A DNA stretch of 6,810 nt from Conexibacter sp. (GCA_025964055.1 JAOPZP010000329.1:1-6810); one strand, 5' to 3'. Shown: positions 1 through 5,510, counted from the stretch's first letter. Notes: generated by a model not told the origin, from the sequence alone. Translations and numbers: made by a program.

Positions 1-241
1 GGACCTCGGGGTCGAGCCGCTCCAGCGCCTCGTCGAGCTCGGCCTGCTCGACGCGCAGCGGACCGGTCACGCCGTCGAAGCGCTCCACGTACTCGAGCAG
101 CGCCTGCTCGCCGCGCGTGCGGATCGACGCGACGATCTCGCTCACGGTTCCGGAGACCGACACGCCGGCCGGCGCGAGCGCGCGCACGGCGTCGGCGGTG
201 CTGTCCGCGTCGCCGTCGAAGTCCAGGCGCTCGACGTTCAT
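1..241 (-). CDS. hisD: Histidinol dehydrogenase, N-terminal 80 residues (gene runs off the left edge)
   Basis: HisD is a cytoplasmic zinc enzyme that oxidises L-histidinol to L-histidine in two NAD-dependent steps, the end of histidine synthesis. Only the first 80 codons are in the window, so the catalytic and metal-binding residues cannot be seen. The visible protein starts MNVERLDFDG and contains the segment IRTRGEQALLEYVERFDGV (about residues 40-58), which matches the conserved N-terminal helix of the HisD family, where variants of V-R-x-R-G-D-x-A-L-x-E-Y-T-x-x-F-D are typical. The ATG at 241 overlaps the hisG stop as ATGA, so translation is probably coupled to hisG. Upstream there is only a weak GGCGGT-type Shine-Dalgarno. 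Position right after hisG supports the call. The identification is firm for family, but the gene's integrity beyond the edge is unknown. Confidence 0.9.
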   Translation of the reverse strand, partial: MNVERLDFDGDADSTADAVRALAPAGVSVSGTVSEIVASIRTRGEQALLEYVERFDGVTGPLRVEQAELDEALERLDPEV

Positions 242-894
242 GCCGGCACCGCCGGCAGCTGCCCGCGCATCCGCGCCACCAGCGTGTCGATCGCCGCGGA
301 CTTCAGCTTGTGGGCCACCGGGTTGGCGATCAGCCGCGCGGTCGAGACCATGATCTCCTCGCGGATGACCAGGCCGTTCTCGCGCAGCGTCGTGCCGGTG
401 GCGGTGAGGTCGACGATCGCCTCGACCAGACCGGTGAGCGGCGCGAGCTCCACCGAGCCCTTGACCTCCACGATCTCCGCCTGGCGGCCCGTCGCCTCGA
501 AGTACCGGGCGGCGATCCGGTAGTACTTGGTCGCGACGCGCATCACCCCGAGGCGCCGCAGCGCCTCGGCGGCCGGGTCGGGCTCGCCGGCGACGGTCGC
601 GAGGATCATGCGGCAGGGGCCATACCCGAGATCGAGCAGCTCGACGACCTCGCGCTCGTCCTGCTCGGTGAGCACGTCCTTGCCCGTGATCCCCACGTCG
701 GCGGCCCCGGCCTCGACGTAGGTCGGCACGTCCGACGGGCGCATCGTCACGATGCCGACGTCGCCGAACAGCAGCTTGCGGTCGTTGGCCCGCACCTCGG
801 AGGTGTCGATGCCGACGCCGTCGAGCAGGTCGAGCGTGTCGCGCATCAGCGCGCCGCGCGGGACCGCGATGGTCAAGGTAGGACTACTGCTCAT
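238..894 (-). CDS. hisG: ATP phosphoribosyltransferase catalytic subunit, short form (218 aa)
   Basis: HisG condenses ATP with PRPP to give N1-(5-phosphoribosyl)-ATP, the committed step of histidine synthesis. The protein has the family start LTIAVPRGALMRDTLDLL (residues 7-24), the segment VPTYVEAGAADVGITGKDVL (56-75), and the signature with the PRPP-binding loop at 158-170, E-A-I-V-D-L-T-A-T-G-T-T-L. At 218 residues it is the short form, lacking the C-terminal ACT-like regulatory domain, and such enzymes need HisZ, which is encoded directly upstream. I chose the ATG at 894 because GGGGGG (900-905) sits five bases before it and the family core begins a few residues later. An in-frame ATG at 918 would add eight residues (MRGGRGAI) and cannot be excluded. 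The stop overlaps the hisD start as ATGA. Activity is probably feedback-controlled by histidine through HisZ, as known for this family. Confidence 0.95.
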   Translation of the reverse strand: MSSSPTLTIAVPRGALMRDTLDLLDGVGIDTSEVRANDRKLLFGDVGIVTMRPSDVPTYVEAGAADVGITGKDVLTEQDEREVVELLDLGYGPCRMILATVAGEPDPAAEALRRLGVMRVATKYYRIAARYFEATGRQAEIVEVKGSVELAPLTGLVEAIVDLTATGTTLRENGLVIREEIMVSTARLIANPVAHKLKSAAIDTLVARMRGQLPAVPA

Positions 895-940
895 GATTGC
901 CCCCCGGCCGCCCCGCATGCGAGCGCTCTGCGCGAGTCAT
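884..940 (-). CDS. Possible 18-codon coupling ORF between hisZ and hisG
   Basis: An ATG at 940 overlaps the hisZ stop codon as ATGA and is preceded, seven bases upstream, by a perfect AGGAGG (948-953). This is the best Shine-Dalgarno in the window, yet the ATG is out of frame with hisG. It opens the peptide MTRAERSHAGRPGGNHEQ and stops with TAG at 886-884, eight bases inside hisG. A ribosome ending there could restart at the hisG ATG (894). The peptide has two histidines, too few and too spread out for a classic histidine attenuator. It may instead be chance, since AGGAGG also encodes two glutamates of the HisZ tail. Confidence 0.3.
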   Translation of the reverse strand: MTRAERSHAGRPGGNHEQ

Positions 941-1878
941 GCGGCCGCCTCCTCTCCGGCGAGCGCGAGATGCAGCCGGTCGACGTGCAGCGCGAACCCG
1001 ACCGCGGGCAGCGGCCGGCCGAAGCGGCCGAGCAGGTCGTCGTAGCGCCCGCCGCCGCCCAGCGGCTCGCCGAGCTCGGGGTCGAGCACGTCGAACACCG
1101 CGCCCGTGTAGTAGCCCAGGCCGCGGGCGAGGCCGAGGTCGAAGACGACCCGCGAGGAGACGTGCTCGGGCAGGTCGGCGAGGATCGCGCTCAGCCCGTC
1201 GGCCTCGCCGCCGGTGATCTGGTCGAGCACCTCGCGGCCGCCGCGCAGCTGCGGCACGCGCACGAGCGCGTCGTCGAGCCCGTGGGTCGCGACCTGCGTC
1301 TCGAGCCGGACGAAGTCGCGGGCGGCCAGCGCGGCCAGCAGCGTCTCGCGCACGTCGGCGGGCACGCCGAAGGTGTCCATCAAGGCCGGGTACAACGAAG
1401 CGGAGCCCAGCGCGATCCGGTAGCCCTTCAGGCCGACCGCGTCCAGCGCCTCGCAGAGGACGCTGAGCGCCTCGACCGTGCCGTGCGGCCCGGGCGCGCC
1501 GACCAGCTCGATGCCGGCCTGCAGGAACTCGCGCATCTGGCCGCGGTGCGGGCGCACGCCGCGGTAGGCGTGGGCGAAGTACGAGAAGCGCAGCGGCGGC
1601 TCGGCGGTCGCGTAGCGCGCGGCGACGACGCGGGCGATCGGCACGGTCATGTCGGGCCGCAGCGCCATCACGTGGCCGTGGTCGTCGAAGACGCGGTAGG
1701 CCGGGTCGACGCCCGTCTCGCCGCGCCGCAGCACGTCCTCGAACTCGATCGTCGGCGTCCAGACCTCGCCGTAGGCCCGGCGCTCGAACACCGCGCGCAT
1801 GGCCTCGGTGATGGCGCGCAGCTCGCGCATCTCATCGGGCAGGACGTCGCGCGTCCCGTTGGGAATCGGGTGGATCAT
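937..1878 (-). CDS. hisZ: ATP phosphoribosyltransferase regulatory subunit, HisRS-like (313 aa)
   Basis: HisZ is a catalytically inactive relative of histidyl-tRNA synthetase that assembles with short HisG, activates it and carries the histidine feedback site. The protein starts MIHPIPNGTRDVLPDE, the typical HisRS/HisZ opening. It has ALRPDMTVPIARVVA (72-86), class II motif 2 around F98-G127 (with FAHAYRGVRPHRGQMREF), the HisRS-type ARGLGYYTG (251-259) and motif 3 GGGGRYDDLLGRFGRPLPAV (274-293) followed by GFALHVDRL. In true HisRS the 251-259 motif reads RGLDYYTG, so Gly replaces Asp here, in keeping with a non-synthetase role. The protein ends just after motif 3 and lacks the HisRS anticodon-binding domain, which also marks it as HisZ and not HisS. 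It starts 86 bases after the murA stop and has its own possible promoter. No strong Shine-Dalgarno is seen. Confidence 0.94.
   Translation of the reverse strand: MIHPIPNGTRDVLPDEMRELRAITEAMRAVFERRAYGEVWTPTIEFEDVLRRGETGVDPAYRVFDDHGHVMALRPDMTVPIARVVAARYATAEPPLRFSYFAHAYRGVRPHRGQMREFLQAGIELVGAPGPHGTVEALSVLCEALDAVGLKGYRIALGSASLYPALMDTFGVPADVRETLLAALAARDFVRLETQVATHGLDDALVRVPQLRGGREVLDQITGGEADGLSAILADLPEHVSSRVVFDLGLARGLGYYTGAVFDVLDPELGEPLGGGGRYDDLLGRFGRPLPAVGFALHVDRLHLALAGEEAAA
948..953 (-). promoter_or_regulatory. Perfect Shine-Dalgarno AGGAGG inside the hisZ 3' end
   Basis: On the minus strand the last codons of hisZ read GAG GAG GCG GCC GCA TGA and include AGGAGG. It is seven bases from the ATG at 940, an ideal spacing, but 29 bases from the nearest possible in-frame hisG start (918) and 53 from the preferred one (894). 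It therefore does not serve hisG directly. It either drives the short ORF at 940 or is a by-product of Glu codons. Confidence 0.4.
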
Positions 1879-1903
1879 CGGGTCCCGCAGCCTACGAGAC
1901 CCG
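1879..1903 (-). repeat. Inverted repeat CGGGTC-N13-GACCCG flanking the hisZ -10
   Basis: Perfect 6-bp arms at 1879-1884 and 1898-1903 with a 13-base spacer. The repeat sits directly before the hisZ start codon and encloses the candidate -10 hexamer (1889-1894). It could be an operator half-site pair, or, in a murA read-through transcript, a weak hairpin next to the start codon. Six-base GC-rich arms arise easily by chance in this DNA. Confidence 0.25.
1889..1894 (-). promoter_or_regulatory. Possible -10 element TAGGCT for the hisZGD operon
   Basis: On the minus strand TAGGCT (pattern TANNNT) ends ten bases before the hisZ ATG at 1878. Transcription starting about seven bases downstream would leave an untranslated leader of only about three or four bases. 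No convincing -35 box is visible, which is common in GC-rich actinomycetotes. hisZ may also be reached by read-through from murA. Confidence 0.35.
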
Positions 1904-1929
1904 TCAGCACGCAGGGATCCTGCCTGGCA

Positions 1930-1999
1930 CTACGCCAGCGCGAGCAGCGCCGGCGGCAGCTCGACTACGCCAGCGCAGGCTGCTCCGCAACCCGCTCGA
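1930..1999 (-). repeat. Degenerate 35-bp tandem duplication at the murA 3' end
   Basis: Bases 1930-1964 and 1965-1999 match at about 26 of 35 positions by eye, including an identical 13-base block ACTACGCCAGCGC starting at 1929 and 1964. The right-hand copy holds the last murA codons and the TAG stop (1967-1965); the left-hand copy is just downstream and also carries a TAG in another frame. It looks like a small, decayed duplication of the murA tail. Confidence 0.4.
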
Positions 2000-3266
2000 T
2001 CCGCGCCCCAAGCTCCCGCAGCCGCTCGTCGATGCGCTCGTAGCCGCGATCGATCTGGCGGATGTTGCCGATCTCGGTGCGGCCGTCGGCGGTGAGCGCC
2101 GCGAGGAGCACGGCCATGCCGGCGCGGATGTCGGGCGACTCGACGCGGGCGCCTCGCAGGCGGCGCGGCCCGTTGACCAGCGCGCGGTGCGGGTCGGCGA
2201 TGAAGATGTTGGCGCCCATCGAGATCAGCTTGTCGCAGAAGAACAGGCGCGACTCGAACATCCACTCGTGGACGAGGACCTCGCCCTCGCTCTGGGTGGC
2301 CAGTGCGACGGCGATCGAGGTCAGGTCGGCGGGGAACGCCGGCCACGGCCCGTCCTGGACCTTGCTGGTGTGCTCGCCCATGTCGCGCGCGACGACGAGC
2401 TTCTGCTCGCCGGGGACGATCACGTCGGCGCCGTCGATCACGCTCTCCAGCCCGATCCGCTTGAAGACCAGGCGGATCATCCGCAGGTCGTCGGGCTCGG
2501 TGTCCTTGATGCGGATCTCGCCGCCGGTCATGCCGGCCATGGCCATGAACGACCCGATCTCGATGTGGTCGGGACCGATGTCGTGCGTGGTGCCGCCGAG
2601 CTCGGTGGCGCCCGTGACGTGCAGGACGTTGGAGCCGATGCCGCGGATGTCGGCGCCCATCTTGACCAGCATGCGCGCGAGGTCGACGACGTGGGGCTCG
2701 GACGCCGCGTTGCCGATGTAGGTCTCGCCGGGCGTCAGCGCCGCGGCCAGCAGCGCGTTCTCGGTCCCCATCACCGAGGGCTCGTCCATGAACACCTCGC
2801 CGGCACGGAGGCGGCCGACCAGCACGAGGCTCGAGGCGTCGTGGCGCTCGACCTCCGCGCCGAGGGCGCGGAACGCGTCGAGGTGCGGATCCAGGCGGCG
2901 GCGGCCGATCACGTCGCCGCCGGGCGGCGGCATGTCCGCGCGCCCGAAGCGCGCCAGCAGCGGGCCCGCGAGCAGGAACGACGCGCGGATGCGCGAGGAC
3001 AGATGGGGATCGACGTAGGAGTCGGCGGTGATGCCGGCCGCGCAGATCGCCACCTCGTGCTCGCCGCGCCACTCCACGCTCGCCCCGAGGTGCTCGAGCA
3101 GGTCGAGCATCGAGTGCACGTCGCGGATGCGCGGCACGTTGCGCACGACGACCTCCTCCGCGGTGAGGGCGGTGGCGGCCAGGCAGGGAAGGGCGGCGTT
3201 CTTGTTGCCGGCGGGCACGACGGTGCCCGAGAGCGGAACGCCGCCGTCGATGAGGAACTTCTCCAT
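1965..3266 (-). CDS. murA: UDP-N-acetylglucosamine 1-carboxyvinyltransferase with Asp at the catalytic Cys position (433 aa)
   Basis: MurA transfers enolpyruvate from PEP to UDP-GlcNAc, the first committed step of peptidoglycan precursor synthesis, in the cytoplasm. It begins MEKFLIDGGVPLSGTVVPAG and has the family Lys-Asn pair at K22-N23. The flexible active-site loop reads PPGGDVIGRRRLDPHL (114-129), so Asp118 (codon 2915-2913) stands where E. coli has Cys115. D314 in FPADLTS and R340 in FESRLFF match the conserved substrate-binding Asp305 and Arg331 regions. The end, QIDRGYERIDERLRELGARIERV, is also typical. Length is close to the usual 420-430. I chose the ATG at 3266 because homology starts exactly there. 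Longer in-frame starts at 3332 and 3431 add a low-complexity tail and run into the divergent gene. No strong Shine-Dalgarno is seen. A second, divergent MurA paralogue elsewhere in the genome is possible. Confidence 0.92.
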   Translation of the reverse strand: MEKFLIDGGVPLSGTVVPAGNKNAALPCLAATALTAEEVVVRNVPRIRDVHSMLDLLEHLGASVEWRGEHEVAICAAGITADSYVDPHLSSRIRASFLLAGPLLARFGRADMPPPGGDVIGRRRLDPHLDAFRALGAEVERHDASSLVLVGRLRAGEVFMDEPSVMGTENALLAAALTPGETYIGNAASEPHVVDLARMLVKMGADIRGIGSNVLHVTGATELGGTTHDIGPDHIEIGSFMAMAGMTGGEIRIKDTEPDDLRMIRLVFKRIGLESVIDGADVIVPGEQKLVVARDMGEHTSKVQDGPWPAFPADLTSIAVALATQSEGEVLVHEWMFESRLFFCDKLISMGANIFIADPHRALVNGPRRLRGARVESPDIRAGMAVLLAALTADGRTEIGNIRQIDRGYERIDERLRELGARIERVAEQPALA

Positions 3267-3317
3267 ACGGTCGAAGCGCCCGCGTGTGCTTGCCGAAGCG
3301 GCGGACGAGCGCTGGGC

Positions 3318-3323
3318 TAGGGT
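3318..3323 (+). promoter_or_regulatory. Possible -10 element TAGGGT for the HD hydrolase-transporter operon
   Basis: TAGGGT ends seven bases before the ATG at 3331, so transcription would begin at or next to the start codon and the mRNA would be leaderless. There is no Shine-Dalgarno upstream of this ATG, which fits. A TTGCCG at 3290-3295 resembles a -35 box but is 22 bases away, too far for a standard promoter. Confidence 0.4.
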
Positions 3324-3324
3324 A
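3319..3324 (-). promoter_or_regulatory. Possible -10 element TACCCT for murA
   Basis: On the minus strand TACCCT (TANNNT) lies 52 bases before the murA ATG at 3266 and would give a leader of about 45 bases. It shares five bases with the plus-strand hexamer TAGGGT (3318-3323), so one 7-base palindrome-like sequence could serve both divergent genes. No -35 is recognised. Confidence 0.3.
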
Positions 3325-3330
3325 ACAGCC

Positions 3331-3948
3331 ATGTCCTCGCAGGTTTCGCGCGTGGAGGCCTGGGACCTCCTCGCAGAATGGGTGCAATCGCCGTCGCTGC
3401 GGCGCCACTGCCTGGCGGTGGAGGCGGCCATGGTCGGCTACGCCCGCAAGCTCGGCGCCGACGAGGAGGCGTGGGCGGTCGCCGGCCTCCTCCACGACGC
3501 CGACTACGAGCGCTTCCCGGACATGGACGACGCCGTCAACGGCCATCCCCGCACGATCATGCGCCACCTCCGCGAGCGCGACGCCGATCCCGAGATCGTC
3601 GAGGCGATCGCGGGTCACGCGACCTTCCTGGACGTGCCGCGGGTGACGCCGATGGCCAAGACGCTGTTCGCCGTCGACGAGCTGTCGGGCTTCATCGTCG
3701 CCTGCGCCTACGTGCGTCCCGAGGGCATCCACGGGATGACGCCCAAGTCGGTCAAGAAGAAGCTGAAGACCGTCGCGTTCGCCGCCGCGGTCAACCGCGA
3801 CGAGGTGCGCCAGGGCGCCGAGGAGCTCGGCGTGGACTTCGACGAGCACCTGGCGTTCGTCATCGGCGCGCTGGAGGAGCGGGCCGACGAGCTCGAGCTG
3901 CACGGCAAGAGCGCCGAGGCCGGCGCGCCGGAGCCCGACCCCGCCTGA
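3331..3948 (+). CDS. HD-domain phosphohydrolase-like protein (205 aa)
   Basis: This is a soluble HD-superfamily protein of the type annotated as predicted hydrolase (COG2316-like); its substrate is unknown. HD enzymes use a His/Asp metal site to cleave phosphate esters. The expected ligands are present in order: H26 in RRHCLAVEAAM, the H55-D56 pair in GLLHDADYERFPD, H72, H96 in IAGHATF, and D116 in LFAVDELSGFI. The stretch SVKKKLKTVAFAAAVNRDEV (140-159) followed by GAEELGVDFDEHLAFVI is also characteristic of this family. The last 20 residues are Ala/Glu/Pro-rich and probably disordered. The start has no Shine-Dalgarno but a -10-like hexamer seven bases upstream, suggesting a leaderless mRNA. 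The transporter gene begins one base after this stop (TGAGATG), so both are likely co-translated. The pairing might mean that the hydrolase acts on something the transporter moves, but the sequence does not show this. Confidence 0.85.
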   Translation: MSSQVSRVEAWDLLAEWVQSPSLRRHCLAVEAAMVGYARKLGADEEAWAVAGLLHDADYERFPDMDDAVNGHPRTIMRHLRERDADPEIVEAIAGHATFLDVPRVTPMAKTLFAVDELSGFIVACAYVRPEGIHGMTPKSVKKKLKTVAFAAAVNRDEVRQGAEELGVDFDEHLAFVIGALEERADELELHGKSAEAGAPEPDPA

Positions 3949-3949
3949 G

Positions 3950-5179
3950 ATGGCCGCGCGTGAGCGGTACGCGCGGGTGCTCCGCGCGCCGCATGCGCGA
4001 GCGCTCCTGATCGCCGAGCTGCCGGCCCGGCTGCCGGTCGGCATCAACGGCCTGGCGATCGTCCTGTTCCTGCGGGAGCACACCGGCTCCTACGCGTCGG
4101 CCGGAGTGGTCGCCGCGGCGTTCGGGTTCGCGCTCGGACTCTCGTCGCCGATCATCGGGCGGCTGATCGACGCGCGCGGGCTGGCGCGCGTGGTGCTGCC
4201 CCTGTCGGTGCTGCACGCGGTGGCGATGGTCGGGCTGGTGGTGCTCGGCCTGGGCGACGCGCCGCTGGGCGTGCTCGCGCTGCTGGCGGTCGCGGCGGGC
4301 GCGTTCATCCCGCCGCTGGGATCGATCTCGCGCTCGCTGTGGCCGCGCATCCTCCGCGACGAGGATCCGGGCCTGCTGGCGACGGCGCTGGCGCTGGACG
4401 GCGTGCTGATCGAGCTCGTCTTCGTGATCGGGCCGCTGATCACGGCACTGCTGTCGGCGCTGGTCGACCCGGCGGCCGCGCTGCTGCTCTCCCCCGTGCT
4501 GCTGCTCGGCGGCCTGGCGCTGTTCCTGGTGCAGGAGCCGGTGCGGACCTGGGAGATCTCCGAGCACGCCGGCAGCCACGGCGCGCTCGGCGCGCTGCGC
4601 TCGCCGGGGATCCGGACGCTCGTGCTCGTCACCCTGCCGATGGGCTTCTGCTTCGGGGCGATGGAGGTGACGCTGCCCGCGTTCAGCGAGGCGCACGGCA
4701 GCCGCGAGATCGGCGGCGTGCTGATGGCCGTGTGGTCGGCCGGCAGCGCGGTCGGTGGCCTGCTGTACGGCGCCCGGCACTGGACCGGCTCGCCGGGCCG
4801 GCGATACGCGCGCCTGGCGGCGCTGCTGCCGATCGGTTACCTGCCGCTGGCGCTGGCGCCGTCGATCGGCGTCATGGTGCCGCTGGCGCTGCTGGCCGGC
4901 GTCTGCATCGCGCCGACGCTCACGGCCGGCAACCAGATCGCCGGCGACGTGGCCCCCGAGGGCGCCGAGACCGAGGCCTACACCTGGCCGATCACAGCGC
5001 TGGTCGTCGGCCTGGCGCTCGGCAACTGGCTCGCGGGCGCGATCGTCGAGTCGGTCGACTGGCAGACGGCGTTCCTGGTGAGCGCGGGCGGCGCCGGGCT
5101 GAGCGCGCTGCTCGCTGCGACGCGGTGGCGGACGCTGCGCCCCGCCGCGCACGCGGCGTCCTACGAAGCCGCCTTGTAG
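3950..5179 (+). CDS. Major facilitator superfamily transporter, 12 membrane helices (409 aa)
   Basis: An inner-membrane secondary transporter of unknown substrate. About twelve hydrophobic segments can be placed, near residues 17-41, 50-70, 80-101, 105-125, 145-168, 174-193, 222-242, 255-275, 286-304, 307-325, 345-365 and 372-390, with a hydrophilic loop at about 194-220 between the two six-helix halves. The loop after helix 2 reads GRLIDARGLARVVL (70-83), a good match to MFS motif A, G-x-L-x-D-x-x-G-x-[RK]. General appearance is that of the drug-efflux or sugar-efflux branch, but no specific substrate motif is recognised. The ATG is one base after the hydrolase stop. The nearest GGAG is 16 bases upstream, too far for a standard Shine-Dalgarno, so translation probably depends on coupling. 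The 3' end overlaps the converging small gene by 19 bases. Confidence 0.88.
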   Translation: MAARERYARVLRAPHARALLIAELPARLPVGINGLAIVLFLREHTGSYASAGVVAAAFGFALGLSSPIIGRLIDARGLARVVLPLSVLHAVAMVGLVVLGLGDAPLGVLALLAVAAGAFIPPLGSISRSLWPRILRDEDPGLLATALALDGVLIELVFVIGPLITALLSALVDPAAALLLSPVLLLGGLALFLVQEPVRTWEISEHAGSHGALGALRSPGIRTLVLVTLPMGFCFGAMEVTLPAFSEAHGSREIGGVLMAVWSAGSAVGGLLYGARHWTGSPGRRYARLAALLPIGYLPLALAPSIGVMVPLALLAGVCIAPTLTAGNQIAGDVAPEGAETEAYTWPITALVVGLALGNWLAGAIVESVDWQTAFLVSAGGAGLSALLAATRWRTLRPAAHAASYEAAL

Positions 5180-5183
5180 CGCC
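5155..5183. terminator. Possible shared hairpin over the two converging stop codons
   Basis: The 19 bases 5161-5179, which hold both overlapping stop codons, form an imperfect palindrome (CTAC...GTAG at the ends, G-C pairs around a CCG centre, one mismatch). GGCG at 5155-5158 and CGCC at 5180-5183 can extend the stem past a two-base bulge. There is no T tract on either side, so a classic intrinsic terminator is not shown. The symmetry is suggestive of a shared transcript end. Confidence 0.3.
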
Positions 5184-5499
5184 CGCCGCCCTTGGCCCAG
5201 TCGAGCAGGTGGTCGATGCGGCAGAACGCGTCGCCGATGCGGTGGTGATCGCGATGGCGGACGACGAGCACGCGCGCGTCGCCGAGGCGGTCGCCGCACA
5301 GGGCGCAGCGGCCGAGCGCGTCGTCGGGCTCGCCGGAGGCGACGATCCGGCCCGGCTCCCAGTGGGCGCCCTGCATGATCCACGGGACGACGTGCTCCAG
5401 CCGGCAGAAGACGGCGCGGCGCTCGCTCTCGGGCTCGGCCACCCGAAACCCGTCGTCGGCGTCGACCGCGGTCCCGCACCAGGTGCACTGCTCGGCCAT
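5161..5499 (-). CDS. Uncharacterised small protein with two Cys2-Cys-His zinc-binding modules (112 aa)
   Basis: I do not recognise this family. The protein starts MAEQCTWCGTAVDADDG and contains two similar halves. Module 1 is C5-x2-C8-G-x22-C32-R-x2-H36-x3-W40; module 2 is C65-x2-C68-G-x23-C93-R-x2-H97-x3-W101. In both, the third Cys is preceded by Phe and followed by Arg, and an acidic residue precedes the His (FCRLEH and FCRIDH). Four ligands per module suggest one structural zinc each, probably in a zinc-ribbon or treble-clef-like fold. The second module has the His-rich stretch RHRDHH (81-86). There is no signal peptide or membrane segment, so it is likely cytoplasmic; DNA, RNA or protein binding are all possible. 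The ATG at 5499 was chosen because the first module begins four residues later and a -10-like hexamer lies just upstream. The gene converges on the transporter gene, overlapping it by 19 bases, and diverges from the dehydrogenase gene. Confidence 0.75.
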   Translation of the reverse strand: MAEQCTWCGTAVDADDGFRVAEPESERRAVFCRLEHVVPWIMQGAHWEPGRIVASGEPDDALGRCALCGDRLGDARVLVVRHRDHHRIGDAFCRIDHLLDWAKGGGRYKAAS

Positions 5500-5510
5500 C
5501 GGTGCGTGGA

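Noticed and set aside
884..940. Reading the 18-codon ORF as a histidine attenuator leader peptide
   Set aside because: It has only two separated His codons, lies between hisZ and hisG instead of ahead of the operon, and no alternative hairpins with a T run follow it.
310..2043. A 577-codon open frame on the plus strand, antisense to hisG and hisZ
   Set aside because: Its translation is Arg/Ala/Asp/Val-rich with no recognisable fold. The opposite strand encodes clear HisG and HisZ. Long antisense frames are common in very GC-rich DNA.
2187..3320. A 377-codon open frame antisense to murA
   Set aside because: It has the repetitive Asp/Val/Gly/Arg composition of an antisense shadow, while murA on the other strand has all the family motifs.
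3290..3323. TTGCCG (3290-3295) as a -35 box paired with TAGGGT
   Set aside because: The spacer is 22 bases, too long for a normal promoter. The -10 alone with a leaderless start is the simpler reading.
3267..3431. Longer murA starts at 3332 or 3431
   Set aside because: The extra residues are low-complexity and match nothing in MurA. They overlap the start of the divergent HD gene, and family homology begins exactly at the ATG at 3266.
1930..4083. A 717-codon open frame on the minus strand across murA and the HD gene
   Set aside because: It is a frame shadow of murA, mostly Arg/Pro/Ala, and antisense to the HD hydrolase. No family motif is seen.
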